Shown: positions 52,979-62,423, numbered from the stretch's first letter. The stretch is DNA of 64,000 bases from Anaeropeptidivorans aminofermentans (GCF_940670685.1 NZ_OW711693.1:558001-622000); one strand, 5' to 3'. A program made the numbers and translations. The notes: generated from the sequence alone by a model not told the origin.

Positions 52979-53469
52979 AATCAATTCCCATAGGTGAAGG
53001 CTTTGTTTTCTTATATCTGGCAAGGTATGGGATAAATATTTATGATAAACCTAAAATGAAACAGGAATAAACCATATATCGCGTAGATTCAAGAATGTAC
53101 TGTTTCTGAAGAGAATCCGTATTTTTGAGTTTTTAGCACATCGTTTTTTGCCGCTTTTTTATGAGAAATTTATTTTAAAGATACGGTAAACCGGAATTTA
53201 AAAAAGGTCCAATCAAAGTTTATAGTCTTTTCAGCTTCTCTAAGAATAAAGCCCTAAGCTCAAAAAAGTATTAATTGAATTCTAAAATACAAGCCCTTTG
53301 AATAAAATGAGTTATAGATTGGTGCAAGGCTTACGGCAGCTGAGTTTAAAAAGAGCAGGGCCTGGAGAAAATATTTTGTTTTCTAAAGATTTTGCTGTTT
53401 TTAAATTTTTGCTGCTGCACAAAAGATTCTTAATCTAGCAAATTAATTAAACGAAGGGAGAGTATTTTA
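52979..53469. other. Intergenic region with a diverged family A repeat
   Basis: A degenerate family A copy lies at about 53041-53178 (TAAAATGAAACAGGAATAAA, GAATGTACTGTTTCTGAAG). The remaining 290 bp show nothing recognisable. A ribosome binding site for the next gene ends it. Confidence 0.6.
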
Positions 53470-54102
53470 ATGCACCTTGAAAACTTTGAAACAACAAATC
53501 TCATAGAAATAAGAGGGCAGGTAGTATCGGAATTTAGTTTCAGCCACGAAGTATACGGAGAAGGCTTCTATAATTTTTACATAGAGGTTCCAAGGCTCAG
53601 CGAAACGAGCGACATTCTTATGGTTACAGTATCCGAAAGGCTTGCAAGCCATATACCTGAAGGAGCATATGTTTCCGTTATAGGCCAAGTGAGAAGCTAT
53701 AATAATTATGTACAGGAGGAGAACAGGAATAAACTTATTATTACGGTTTTTGCAAGAGAAATAGAAGAACTAAATGACATAGAAGAAATAAGAATGAAAA
53801 ACCCCAACAGCGTTTATCTTAACGGCTTTATATGCAAAGAACCGGTATTTAGGAAAACCCCTTTTGGAAGAGAAATAGCCGACCTCTTGCTGGCAGTTAA
53901 CCGTTCTTATAATAAATCCGACTATATTCCCTGTATTCTTTGGGGGAGAAACGCAAGATTTGTTTCCGGCTTAAGCGTAGGAGATAATATTAAAATAAGC
54001 GGAAGAATGCAATCAAGGCTTTATCAGAAAAAATATGAAAACGGCGACATAGTTGAAAAAACCGCCTTTGAAGTTTCCGTATCAAAGGTCGAAATCATAT
54101 AA
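53470..54102 (+). CDS. Single-stranded DNA-binding-like protein with two OB folds
   Basis: 210 residues. The C-terminal half (about 108-210) is SSB-like: NSVYLNGFICKEPVFRKTPF, then LLLAVNRSY, PCILWGRNARFVSGLSVGDN, and KISGRMQSRLYQKKYENGD; the N-terminal half (10-100) looks like a second OB fold (IEIRGQVVSEFSFSHEVYGE). It is not the standard ssb next to rpsF/rpsR and lacks the acidic C-terminal tip used to bind partners. A duplicated OB arrangement is found in some Clostridia. GGGAG precedes the ATG. It is a single gene between repeats. Confidence 0.75.
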   Translation: MHLENFETTNLIEIRGQVVSEFSFSHEVYGEGFYNFYIEVPRLSETSDILMVTVSERLASHIPEGAYVSVIGQVRSYNNYVQEENRNKLIITVFAREIEELNDIEEIRMKNPNSVYLNGFICKEPVFRKTPFGREIADLLLAVNRSYNKSDYIPCILWGRNARFVSGLSVGDNIKISGRMQSRLYQKKYENGDIVEKTAFEVSVSKVEII

Positions 54103-54161
54103 AAATTTGAGTGTTTACAATGAAAAAAGCAGTTATGATTAAATAAATATGAAATAGCAGC

Positions 54162-54238
54162 ATTATCAATTTGCTTTGCCCTTATTTTATACTTTTAAAG
54201 ATAAATGTCTGAAGCGGAATAAAAGCAAATTGACTATA
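54162..54238. repeat. Family C repeat
   Basis: TATCAATTTGCTTTGCCCTT to AAAAGCAAATTGACTATA, sharing its right TATA with the next family B copy. Confidence 0.75.
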
Positions 54239-54467
54239 ATGAAATAGCCTTAAGACAGCAACAAAAATCTATTTTCATAAACGGCTTAAAATAATAGAAG
54301 CGCTTATATTAAGCCATTCATAGTTAACAAAGCTGAAAAGAGCTTTGTTGACTATAAGGGGACGTTCACCTGAAAATATTTTTACAGCTTCACTATAAAT
54401 GTTTCCAGGTTTACTAAGTATAAAATATACGGTTTTTGTTCCAGTAATTAAACCATTTTACTATATA
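54235..54467. repeat. Family B palindromic repeat (full length)
   Basis: Starts TATAATGAAATAGCC, has CATAAACGGCTTAAAATAAT, GTTAACAAAGCTGAAAAGAG with its pairing GCTTTGTTGACTATAAGG, a GGGACGTTCACCTGAAAA segment, and ends CATTTTACTATATA. Confidence 0.82.
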
Positions 54468-54586
54468 TGGTTTATATATTTATTTGTTGTCAATCGCAGT
54501 CAGGGCGAAAGTTTTTGTGGTTTATTGCTTTTATAATAAATGAAATAATGCAGAAAAATATTTTAATAAAGGAGAGGAATAATTAC

Positions 54587-54723
54587 TATGGTAAATTTCT
54601 TGCAGAGAAGTAACATGGCCTATCCGCTATGGACTTAAAAACACGGGTTTCCGCAGGAAACGCTGCTTTTTAAGTCAAAGTGAATATATGGTTTTGTTAC
54701 TGTTGAACCTTAAATTTACTGTA
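54587..54723. repeat. Family A repeat placed directly after a ribosome binding site
   Basis: TATGGTAAATTTCTTGCAGA to CTTAAATTTACTGTA, with the CGGGTTTCCGCAGGAAACG core. AAAGGAGAGG lies 10 nt upstream; the repeat's own ATG opens only a 15-codon frame, suggesting an insertion between an old ribosome binding site and its gene. Confidence 0.75.
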
Positions 54724-54824
54724 ATCCTATTTAGAAAGTTTTGTTCTATTGAGAATTTATAAAAGTTGATTGCCATGAGACTTTTTAAGTCTGATACTGC
54801 AAAGCCTAAATCAGGAGGGATTAT

Positions 54825-55022
54825 ATGAAATCTGAATTATATATTCAGCTTGGAGATAAGCAGACCGATTCTAAAATACTCACCGATACTGCAGCGGAAA
54901 TATGGAAGGCCGAAGGCCATAAGATGAAAGAGCTTTCTTCTATTAAGCTATGCTTCAAGCCTGATGAAGGCAAATGCCATTACGTCATAAACGGTATTGA
55001 AAAAGGATATTTCTGCGTATAA
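54825..55022 (+). CDS. DUF6465-like small protein
   Basis: 65 residues: MKSELYIQLGDKQTDSKILT at the N-terminus, DTAAEIWKAEGHKMKELSSI, and KPDEGKCHYVINGIEKGYF at the C-terminus. The pattern (short amphipathic strand, EIWKAEGHK helix, KPxE..YVING hairpin) matches the small DUF6465-type proteins of gut Clostridia, function unknown. AGGAGG lies 6 nt before the ATG. A terminator follows at 55150. Confidence 0.65.
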   Translation: MKSELYIQLGDKQTDSKILTDTAAEIWKAEGHKMKELSSIKLCFKPDEGKCHYVINGIEKGYFCV

Positions 55023-55149
55023 ATAATATTTTAGAAACGCCAAAACCTTTAAACCGATAAAAGATGCTTATTATCCAAAGTTAAATATATTTTTCTGGCC
55101 CTTTATTACATAATATAAAGCATAACTTTTTTATCCCTATGGTTCATTC

Positions 55150-55182
55150 AAACACTCTTTATTTTTATAAAGAGTGTTTTTT
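55150..55182 (+). terminator. Intrinsic terminator
   Basis: AACACTCTTTAT/ATAAAGAGTGTT stem, T-rich tail, about 130 bp after the small-protein stop. Confidence 0.75.
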
Positions 55183-55236
55183 AATACTTTCGTCAGTATT
55201 ATGTAATGAAGAGGTAATAATCACAATACTTCGTAT

Positions 55237-55300
55237 GTGGTATAATGTGAAGAGCTTCTCCTGTGGGAGAAGCTCTTCATGAATACATTCGTGAAGCGAA
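55237..55300 (+). repeat. Extended -10-like motif plus 13-bp hairpin element (copy 1)
   Basis: TGTGGTATAAT (55236-55246) is followed after 2 nt by a perfect 13-bp hairpin (GAAGAGCTTCTCC/GGAGAAGCTCTTC), then ATGAATACATTCGTGAAG. The copy at 63324-63370 on the minus strand has the same order and stem length with a different stem sequence. Confidence 0.6.
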
Positions 55301-55374
55301 TGGTTGCTTGGCTTAAGAAGTATTTCGTTTAAAATCAAAGTCATTTCATATATTCTATTAGGGCATGTTTGTAA

Positions 55375-55560
55375 AATCAAAACTCTAGTTTATTTTGCCT
55401 AAAAGGTATGACTTCTTCGTCGAAAATCCTCAAGATATGCCGTACAGGTTTACCCATGGTAAACCTAAACGCTCAACATTTTTGCATAAAGCAAAAATGT
55501 AAATGCATGCTATCTCTGCGGTTTTCTCCTCGAATTCACACTTTTTTGCAAACAATACAT
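55375..55560. repeat. Imperfect inverted-repeat element
   Basis: The left arm around GTATGACTTCTTCGTCGAAA and the right arm (complement of GAGGAGAAAACCGCAGAGAT and flanks) align imperfectly, with two perfect palindromes between them. It looks like a decayed mobile or structured-RNA element; no similar copy was found elsewhere in the window. Confidence 0.35.
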
Positions 55561-55902
55561 TTTCAGCTGTAAAATAATAAATAAACTAAAGTTTATTTAT
55601 TATTCTTGTCGGTTTCTCTATTTACAAACAATGCCTAGCTCATTAAAATATTTCTTTTGAGAATGCATGAGTAAAAATTACAAATATGATACAATAAATA
55701 AAGTTTTCTTATTAAGTAAAATAAAGTATTAAGGATTACGTATATATATTTAAAGCATTAAAATAACGCTTTTTGTTACCGTAATTATTTTGTTTCACTG
55801 TATTATTCTTCAGAGCATTTTTTGAAATAAAGAATGCAGATTTCAGGATATGCTGTAAAGAATAGTGGCAATAGATTTAATTTAATACGAAAGGAAAATT
55901 AA

Positions 55903-57663
55903 ATGAACGAAGAGACGAGGAGCAAAAGAAGAAATAATAATCCCAAAAGGCAAAAAGGGAACGGCTTTTTTAAGCCTGTGTTTTTAGGCTTCCTATTTAT
56001 AATTTTTATTTTTGCAGTTTCATTGGCCTTCAAAATATACATGCCTAATTTCAGCATCATTAATGTGCATGAGTTTTTCAGCAGGGACCAAAATTCCATT
56101 ATGCTTGTAGTTGAAGATGAGATTATTAGCGGCTACAGCAATCCTGCAGTAAAAGAAGGGGAAATTTATCTTCCGGTGGATTTCGTAAAAGATTATATGG
56201 ATAAATATATTTTCTGGGACGAAGCTTCAAAAAAACTTACCATAACCACGGAATATAAGGTTATGCAGATGAAAACAGAAGAGCTTACATATTATGTCAA
56301 TATGAAGCCTATGGAGCTTAATCTTCCCGTATACGAAATAAATGAAACGGCATATATGCCGGAAGGGCTTTTAACGGAGCTTTACAATGTAGGCATGAAA
56401 TACGACGAAAGCAATAATATTATTATCATCGACTATCTTGACAGGGATTTAAAATCGGGAAGCCTTATATCTAAAAAATCAGCCCTAAGATATAACCCAG
56501 ATAAAAAAAGCCCCATAGAAAGATATATTTACGAAGGGGAAAGCTTTTATATTTATGAAGAAGAGGAGCTTTATTACCGTATAAGAACGGAAGACGGCCT
56601 TATAGGGTATGTTCTTAAAAAAGATGTGTCTGATATAAAGGAAGTTCCGGGGACTGAAAGGCCTATTGAAAAGCCCGATTATATTCAAAGCCCTATAGAG
56701 GGAAAAATTACCCTTGTATGGGATTTAATAGAGAAGGCAGAGCAGAATTCAAGAGAGAGCTCGAGAAAATACCATGAGGGTCTGGACGTATTAAGCCCTA
56801 CATGGTTTCGATTTGACAGGGAGAGCTATAATGGGGATATATTAAGCATTGCAGATAATTCCTATGTTACCTGGGCCCATAATAACGGCTATCAGGTATG
56901 GGCCCTTATGAGCGACGAAGAAGACGGAGAAGTTACAGCCCAAATATTATCAAGCACCGAAAAACGAGAGCATGTAATAAAGCAGATTCTTGCCTTTTGC
57001 TCTTTATATAAGCTTGATGGAATCAATATCGATTTTGAAAGGGTAAGGGAAGCGGACGTACAGTATTTCCACCAGTTTTTAAGAGAGCTTTGGCCTCTTT
57101 TAAGGGAGCAGGGTGTAGTTCTTTCAGTAGATACCTTTGTTCCAAGGGCTTGGAGCATGTATTATAACAGAGGTGAAATCGCAAATTCATCAGATTATAT
57201 ATGCGTTATGACCTATGATGAAAATACCTACGGAGGAACCAGCGGCCCTAATGCCTCTATTCCCTTTGTTGAAGACGGGGTAGTTCAGTCCCTTAAGGAA
57301 GTTCCCAAGGAAAAACTTATTATGGGCGTACCCTTTTATTCAAGGGTATGGATGGAAGAGGAAACAGACACAGGCATAAATTATAAAATAAGAAACCTCG
57401 GAATGAACTATGCTTATAGAATGTTTACAGAAAACGGCGCCGAATTCCAATGGCTTGATGATTTAGGCTGCTATTACGGTGAGTTTGATACGGTAGAAGA
57501 CGGAAAGAAAGTAAAATACAGAACATGGCTTGAAGATGAAAAGTCCATGGAGAGAAAGCTTGAGCTTGTGGAAAAATACGACTTGGCCGGCGTAAGCGCC
57601 TGGGTAAGAGGCCTTGAAAAAGAAGAAATATGGAGCCTTTTAGACAGTAAATTAAATAAATAA
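55903..57663 (+). CDS. Membrane-anchored GH18 glycosidase with SH3-like domain
   Basis: 586 residues. Basic cytosolic start (1-22), one signal-anchor helix (about 24-46), a copper-amine-oxidase-N-like/stalk domain (about 65-180), an SH3-like segment (about 185-245), then a GH18 catalytic barrel (about 260-586). Catalytic motif DGINIDFE at 372-379 with Glu379; MTYDENTYGGTSGPNASIPF and GVPFYSRVW are typical. The family includes spore-cortex N-acetylglucosaminidases (YaaH/CotN-like), so wall or cortex remodelling is likely. GAAAGGAAA precedes the ATG. Monocistronic with its own terminator. Confidence 0.85.
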   Translation: MNEETRSKRRNNNPKRQKGNGFFKPVFLGFLFIIFIFAVSLAFKIYMPNFSIINVHEFFSRDQNSIMLVVEDEIISGYSNPAVKEGEIYLPVDFVKDYMDKYIFWDEASKKLTITTEYKVMQMKTEELTYYVNMKPMELNLPVYEINETAYMPEGLLTELYNVGMKYDESNNIIIIDYLDRDLKSGSLISKKSALRYNPDKKSPIERYIYEGESFYIYEEEELYYRIRTEDGLIGYVLKKDVSDIKEVPGTERPIEKPDYIQSPIEGKITLVWDLIEKAEQNSRESSRKYHEGLDVLSPTWFRFDRESYNGDILSIADNSYVTWAHNNGYQVWALMSDEEDGEVTAQILSSTEKREHVIKQILAFCSLYKLDGINIDFERVREADVQYFHQFLRELWPLLREQGVVLSVDTFVPRAWSMYYNRGEIANSSDYICVMTYDENTYGGTSGPNASIPFVEDGVVQSLKEVPKEKLIMGVPFYSRVWMEEETDTGINYKIRNLGMNYAYRMFTENGAEFQWLDDLGCYYGEFDTVEDGKKVKYRTWLEDEKSMERKLELVEKYDLAGVSAWVRGLEKEEIWSLLDSKLNK

Positions 57664-57671
57664 TAAATAGC

Positions 57672-57713
57672 AAAAAGACTATGATGCCATAAAAGAGTAT
57701 CATAGTCTTTTTT
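57672..57713 (+). terminator. Intrinsic terminator
   Basis: AAAAAGACTATGAT/ATCATAGTCTTTTT stem with T-run, 9 bp after the GH18 stop. Confidence 0.88.
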
Positions 57714-57794
57714 ATAGGGAACTTAGATTTTAAAGATGCAAAATTATAATATAATTCTCCTATGAAACCGCAAGATTATATTACTTTTAAAGCA

Positions 57795-57933
57795 TACAGC
57801 AAATTTAAAGTCAAATAGCAACAAAACTGCATATTCACAGAGGTTTAAAAATATACCGTTTCCAAAGGAAATCCATATTTTTAGGTGTGCAGCGAATCGG
57901 TTTTTGTTACTTCTTTATAAGATATTTGCTATA
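57795..57933. repeat. Family A palindromic repeat (diverged)
   Basis: TACAGCAAATTTAAAGTC to GATATTTGCTATA, with CCGTTTCCAAAGGAAATCC inside. It ends about 75 bp upstream of the ARG boxes. Confidence 0.75.
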
Positions 57934-58006
57934 AATGCGGTGTTTTAACTTTATATTTTTAAAACGCCCTATAAAAATATAAAAAAGATATGCAAAATCC
58001 GCAGAT

Positions 58007-58068
58007 TGCATAAATATGCAGTACATATGAATAAATATGTTGCAAAATTGAAAAAACAGGAGTATAAT
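58007..58068 (+). promoter_or_regulatory. Arginine-repressor (ArgR) operator and promoter
   Basis: Two ARG boxes: TGCATAAATATGCA (58007-58020, a perfect match to TGnATwwwwATnCA and a perfect palindrome) and TGAATAAATATGTT (58028-58041, two mismatches), centres 21 bp apart as ArgR hexamers need. They abut the promoter: -35 TTGCAA (58040-58045), 17-bp spacer, -10 TATAAT (58063-58068). Confidence 0.8.
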
Positions 58069-58137
58069 CAATTTATAAATTTTTTAGTACATATGAATGA
58101 CAAGGACGAATACAAAATAAGAAAGAGGGTTCCATTT

Positions 58138-58971
58138 ATGAAGAAATATTTTAAGTTTTTATTCATGTCTGTATGTGCCGCAGCACTTTTAAGCGGTTGC
58201 GGCGGAAAAGGCGCTGAAGCCGATAAGCCGGCCAATAGATTAGAGAAAATATTAGCAGAAGGAAAGCTTACCATTTCCACCTCACCGGACTATGCACCGT
58301 TTGAATTTATTGACCCAAGTAAAACCGGACAGGAAAGTATCGTCGGAGCGGATATCTCATTTGCTCAATATATTGCAGATGAATTAGGGGTAAAATTAGT
58401 AATAGAATCCATGAGCTTTGACTCCGCTTTAGCTGCCGTACAGGAAGGCAAAGTAGATTTATGCATTTCAGGCCTTGCTTACAAAGAAGACAGAGCCAAA
58501 GCAATGCAGCTTACAGAGGCTTATAATACAAGCACCGGTCAAGGCATTATGGTTTTAAAGGAGAAAGCAAGTGAATATGCAAAGGCAGAGGATTTTGCCG
58601 GTAAATTAATCGGTGCGCAGAACGGTTCTCTCCAGTATGAAAATGTTGAAAAGCAGCTTCCCGATGCAAAAATAGAGACCATTACAAATCTTACAGACGG
58701 CATTATGATGCTTCGTACAGGTAAAATTGACGCCCTTTCCATGAGCCAAAGCTCCGGAGAGCAATACGCTAAAAGCTATGAGGATATTGTAATGAGTGAG
58801 TTCAAATTTGACAGCTCAAAAGACGGTACTCGCGTAGGTGTCATGAACGGAGAAAAAGAACTTTTTGATAAAGTAAGCGAAATTATCGTAAAAGTAAATG
58901 AAGGCGACTTGTACGCTGGATGGCTTGAAGAAGCTACGGCATTATCTGAGAAAATTGCTAAAGGTGAATAA
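58138..58971 (+). CDS. Amino-acid ABC transporter substrate-binding lipoprotein (probably arginine)
   Basis: 277 residues; lipobox LLSGC with lipidated Cys21, then a two-lobe periplasmic-binding-protein type II domain (EGKLTISTSPDYAPFEFIDP, then GADISFAQYIADELGVKLVI, VDLCISGLAYKEDRAKAM). Polar amino-acid family. Two ARG boxes upstream point to arginine or a related basic amino acid. AAGAGGG precedes the ATG at 58138; upstream in-frame starts fall in the operator. First gene of the transporter operon. Confidence 0.88.
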   Translation: MKKYFKFLFMSVCAAALLSGCGGKGAEADKPANRLEKILAEGKLTISTSPDYAPFEFIDPSKTGQESIVGADISFAQYIADELGVKLVIESMSFDSALAAVQEGKVDLCISGLAYKEDRAKAMQLTEAYNTSTGQGIMVLKEKASEYAKAEDFAGKLIGAQNGSLQYENVEKQLPDAKIETITNLTDGIMMLRTGKIDALSMSQSSGEQYAKSYEDIVMSEFKFDSSKDGTRVGVMNGEKELFDKVSEIIVKVNEGDLYAGWLEEATALSEKIAKGE

Positions 58972-58981
58972 TCAAAAACTT

Positions 58982-59015
58982 ATTATCCATCTGTGCTTTT
59001 AGTGCAGATGGATAA
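58982..59015 (+). terminator. Intra-operon hairpin after the binding-protein gene
   Basis: ATTATCCATCTG/CAGATGGATAAT with an 11-nt loop, 10 bp after the stop and without a T-run. It probably stabilises the upstream mRNA, giving more binding protein than permease. Confidence 0.55.
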
Positions 59016-59107
59016 TAGTTGTTTAAAGAATAAATAACGAACTACTTCCAAATAATTTTTTTTAAAGGTATAATAATTATAGTAAATTAACTTAAAAAAA
59101 TGGCCTT

Positions 59108-59339
59108 TATAGTAAAATAGCTTGAAGGCAGTAATAAAAACCTATTTTCATAAACTGCTTAAATATATATAGAAGCGTTTATATTAAGCCGTTTATAGTC
59201 AACAAAGCCGAAAAGATTTTTGTGGACTATAAGGGGACATTCCCCTGAAAACACTTTTACAGCTCCCCTGCAAGTGCTTTCAGGTTCGCTAAGTATAAAA
59301 TATACGGTTTTTGTTACTGTAATTCATTATTTTACTTTA
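59108..59339. repeat. Family B palindromic repeat inside the transporter operon
   Basis: TATAGTAAAATAGCTTGAAG to TTATTTTACTTTA, with all three hairpins. It lies between the binding-protein gene and the permease gene. Confidence 0.85.
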
Positions 59340-59442
59340 TGCATGTTTTCAATAATCCATTTTCCATACATAATATCGGGGCAGTTTTTTAAGTGCATTT
59401 ATTATAATGAATAACATTTGAAATTCAAAGGAGAGAAAATAA

Positions 59443-60105
59443 TTGCTTAATCGTGCAGTAGACGTATTTATCAGATTTTATCCGGTATTCTTTGCCGGTC
59501 TGCGCATGACCCTTATTCTGTCTGCCCTTACGGTAATTTTAGGCACAGCCATAGGTTCTTTAATATGCTTGTGCCGTATGTCTAAATTTAAGCCTTTGAG
59601 CTTATTGGCTACGGCATACATAGAAATCATAAGAGGAACGCCTCTTTTGCTTCAATTGGTTTTCTTTTACTATGCAGTACCGGAAATTATAGGTTATGAC
59701 CCGGGGAAATTTGCTTCCGTGCTGATGGCTCTTGTGCTTAACAGCTCCGGCTATGTGGCAGAAATTATAAGGGCCGGCATACAGGCCGTAGATAAAGGCC
59801 AGACGGAAGCCGCAAGAAGCCTTGGCTTAAACCCTTCTCAGACCATGATGAAGGTCGTGTTCCCTCAGGCAATAAAGAATATCCTGCCTACTTTGGGCAA
59901 TGAGTTTGTTATGGTTATTAAAGAAACCTCTCTTGCCTCTAACTTCTTCTTAGGGGATTTAATGACCTCTGTTTCCATTATTAAAAGCGCCACCTACTCT
60001 ACGATAGAACCATTGATTGTAGCCGGTGTCATCTATTTTGCATGTACATTCCCATTATCAAAAATTATCGCATTATACGAAAGGAGGCTTGCTACCAGTG
60101 ATTAA
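59443..60105 (+). CDS. Amino-acid ABC transporter permease
   Basis: 220 residues, five to six membrane helices. The HisM/GlnP-type N-terminal [20 protein letters not shown] and EAA loop [20 protein letters not shown] are present. TTG start with AAAGGAGAG 7 nt upstream. It overlaps the ATPase gene by 8 bp. Confidence 0.93.
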   Translation: MLNRAVDVFIRFYPVFFAGLRMTLILSALTVILGTAIGSLICLCRMSKFKPLSLLATAYIEIIRGTPLLLQLVFFYYAVPEIIGYDPGKFASVLMALVLNSSGYVAEIIRAGIQAVDKGQTEAARSLGLNPSQTMMKVVFPQAIKNILPTLGNEFVMVIKETSLASNFFLGDLMTSVSIIKSATYSTIEPLIVAGVIYFACTFPLSKIIALYERRLATSD

Positions 60106-60823
60106 AACAGTGAATTTAAGTAAAAACTTCGGAGAGCTTAAAGTTTTAAGGTCTATTAACGAAGAAATCGTAAAAGGCGAGGTTGTTTCTGTAATCGGGC
60201 CTTCTGGAAGCGGAAAAAGTACATTTTTAAGATGCCTGAACCTTCTTGAAGTACCTACGGAAGGGCAAATTATTTTTGACGGCGTAGATATTACAAGTAA
60301 AAACATAGATATTAATGTTCACAGGCAGAAAATGGGGATGGTTTTCCAGCACTTTAATGTATTCCCTCATTTAACTGTTCTGGATAATATTACCCTTGCT
60401 CCGGTTTTAACAGGAAAGCTGAAAAAGGAAGAAGCCGTAGAGCAGGCCCATGAGCTTTTGAAATTAGTCGGCTTAGGCGATAAATGGAGTGAGTTTCCCA
60501 AAAAGCTTTCCGGCGGGCAGAAGCAGAGAATGGCAATCGTCAGAGCCCTTGCCATGAATCCGGAGGTAATGCTTTTTGACGAGCCTACATCTGCTTTAGA
60601 TCCTGAAATGGTAGGAGAAGTATTAAGCGTTATTAAAACATTAGTTGAAAAAGGTATGACTACTGTTATTGTTACTCATGAAATGGGCTTTGCCAGAGAA
60701 GTATCCGACAGGGTCTTCTTCATGGACGAAGGCATTATTGAAGAAAAGGGAACGCCGGCACAGATTTTCGGAGATCCTCAAAGCGCCAGAACAAAGGAAT
60801 TTTTAAGCAAAGTACTTCATTAG
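60098..60823 (+). CDS. Amino-acid ABC transporter ATP-binding protein
   Basis: 241 residues. Walker [11 protein letters not shown]-loop [11 protein letters not shown], signature LSGGQKQRM, Walker [14 protein letters not shown]-loop VTHE. GlnQ/ArtP-type polar amino-acid ATPase. GTG start at 60098 with AAGGAGG 10 nt upstream, inside the permease 3' end. Confidence 0.95.
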   Translation: MIKTVNLSKNFGELKVLRSINEEIVKGEVVSVIGPSGSGKSTFLRCLNLLEVPTEGQIIFDGVDITSKNIDINVHRQKMGMVFQHFNVFPHLTVLDNITLAPVLTGKLKKEEAVEQAHELLKLVGLGDKWSEFPKKLSGGQKQRMAIVRALAMNPEVMLFDEPTSALDPEMVGEVLSVIKTLVEKGMTTVIVTHEMGFAREVSDRVFFMDEGIIEEKGTPAQIFGDPQSARTKEFLSKVLH

Positions 60824-60830
60824 AATAATC

Positions 60831-60932
60831 TATACAATCAATAGACTTAAAAAGAAGTGTTGATTGTAAGAGAATGTTCCTGAAACGCTTTTACAGCTTT
60901 ACTGTAAGCGTTTTCAGGTTTACTAAGATAAA
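60831..60932. repeat. Family B repeat fragment
   Basis: CAATCAATAGACTTAAAAAG, TGTTGATTGTAAGAGAATGT, CTGAAACGCTTTTACAGC pairing with TGTAAGCGTTTTCAG, TTTACTAAG. This is the middle third of family B, similar to the fragment at 14401-14512. It lies between the ATPase and peptidase genes. Confidence 0.7.
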
Positions 60933-60950
60933 TCAAAGGAGGCTTTTTAA

Positions 60951-62348
60951 ATGAATGTGCAGGAAGTAACGAAGTATTTTTCAGATGCTGCAGATTATCA
61001 GGACGTGGATCAAAACAAGGTGGCGCAAGCTTTAAGCAAAGCCATTACATATAAGACTGTATCCTATGAGGATACTTCATTAATGGACGGAGACGCTTTT
61101 AAGGGATTGCATGCTCATTTTGAAGAAGCTTTTCCTTTGGTTCATAAAAATATGGAAAAGACGGTTATTAATGACTGGTCTCTCCTTTATCATTGGAAAG
61201 GTAGCGACCCCTCTTTAAAACCTGCTCTTTTTATGTCTCATTTAGATGTTGTTCCCGTAATGCCGGGAACGGAAGACGATTGGGAAGAGCCTGCTTTCAG
61301 CGGTAAAATAGACGGGGATATTCTCTGGGGAAGAGGCTCCATAGATACAAAAAGCCAGGTAATCGGCGAGCTTTACGCAGCGGAATATCTGATGGAAAAA
61401 GGCTATACCCCTAAAAGAGATATCTATTTTGTATTCGGCCATGACGAAGAAACCATGGGTGTAGACGGTTCCTTGGCTGCAATGGAGCATTTAAAGAAAA
61501 AAGGCGTTCAATTGGAATTTGTAATGGATGAAGGCGGCGGCTTTAAAATGGGCAGCGAATTCGGCGCTCCCGAGGCTCTTTTAGCCAGAATAGACATTTT
61601 TGAAAAAGGCTATATTGACGTAGCTGTAGAAGCAAACGCCGAAGGGGGACACAGCTCCCGTCCCGGAAAAGGCACAGCCCTTGGAAAAGTGGCAAAAGCA
61701 ATCGGAAAAATCGAAGACAATCAATTGCCGCCTCATATAAATAAAGTAGTTTATAATATGTTTAAAGGCTTAAAGGATGTAATTACAGAAGAACCCTTTA
61801 AATCTTATGTAGAAAACATCGACACAAACCCCGAAGCATTTGCCGAATACTTATGCGAAGATAAGGACTTGGCGCCTCTTGTGCATACGACAACAGCATT
61901 AACCATGATTAACGGCTCTCCGGCCCCTAATGTGCTGCCTCAAAAGGTTCGCTCCGTTATTAATTTCCGTATTGCACCGGAAGATACCTGCGAATCCATT
62001 TTAGCCCATTGCAAAAAGGTTGCCGATGACCCGGAGCTTTCCATTACCATGACGAAGGGTCTGGACCCTTCAAAAATATCCAATATAGACTCCGTAGGCT
62101 ATAAGGCCTTGGCAGATGCTACCCAAAAGTTCTTTAACGGCGTTACGGTGGTTCCGGGCCTTGTAACAGGCGGAACAGACTGCCGTTATTTTGAAGATAT
62201 CTGTGACTGCTGCTACCGCTTTAGGCCTTTCATTGATAATATGGTATTAGGCTATACAACTCATGCAACAAATGAAAGATGCTACCTGCCGGCCCTGATG
62301 CAGGGAATTAAAGGCATCATAGAGATAATGAAAACCACCTGCTTTTAA
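60951..62348 (+). CDS. M20 family peptidase (carboxypeptidase/dipeptidase type)
   Basis: 465 residues of the CPS1/PM20D1-like M20 branch: SHLDVVPV (metal His/Asp), WGRGSIDTKSQVIGEL (bridging Asp), GHDEETMG (general-base Glu and metal Glu), MDEGGG, HSSRPGKGTALG (dimerisation) and TGGTDCRYFED near the C-terminus. It probably releases amino acids from small peptides or N-acyl conjugates. AAAGGAGG precedes the ATG. 127 bp after the transporter ATPase on the same strand, so likely co-transcribed and possibly ArgR-regulated. Confidence 0.88.
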   Translation: MNVQEVTKYFSDAADYQDVDQNKVAQALSKAITYKTVSYEDTSLMDGDAFKGLHAHFEEAFPLVHKNMEKTVINDWSLLYHWKGSDPSLKPALFMSHLDVVPVMPGTEDDWEEPAFSGKIDGDILWGRGSIDTKSQVIGELYAAEYLMEKGYTPKRDIYFVFGHDEETMGVDGSLAAMEHLKKKGVQLEFVMDEGGGFKMGSEFGAPEALLARIDIFEKGYIDVAVEANAEGGHSSRPGKGTALGKVAKAIGKIEDNQLPPHINKVVYNMFKGLKDVITEEPFKSYVENIDTNPEAFAEYLCEDKDLAPLVHTTTALTMINGSPAPNVLPQKVRSVINFRIAPEDTCESILAHCKKVADDPELSITMTKGLDPSKISNIDSVGYKALADATQKFFNGVTVVPGLVTGGTDCRYFEDICDCCYRFRPFIDNMVLGYTTHATNERCYLPALMQGIKGIIEIMKTTCF

Positions 62349-62353
62349 TTTAA

Positions 62354-62383
62354 AAAACCCCTTGCCTAGGCAAGGGGTTTTCC
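62354..62383 (+). terminator. Intrinsic terminator of the transporter/peptidase operon
   Basis: AAAACCCCTTGCCT/AGGCAAGGGGTTTT, perfect 14-bp arms, right after the peptidase stop. Confidence 0.92.
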
Positions 62384-62423
62384 ATATTTATAAAACAAAT
62401 ATTATTGAAGCAAAACAGGTTCA

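Larger units (their letters stand above)
55183..55902. other. Gene-free region with clustered hairpins
   Basis: About 720 bp. Four strong perfect hairpins within 360 bp: 55249-55278 (13-bp stem), 55446-55466 (AGGTTTACC/GGTAAACCT), 55476-55500 (ACATTTTTGC/GCAAAAATGT) and 55573-55604 (15-bp stem). The outer segments 55395-55440 and 55505-55550 are also imperfect inverted repeats of each other. No gene was found. Confidence 0.6.

Noticed and set aside
54588-54635. 15-codon ATG frame with strong ribosome binding site
   Set aside because: The coding part is the interior of a family A repeat; interpreted as an insertion downstream of an old ribosome binding site.
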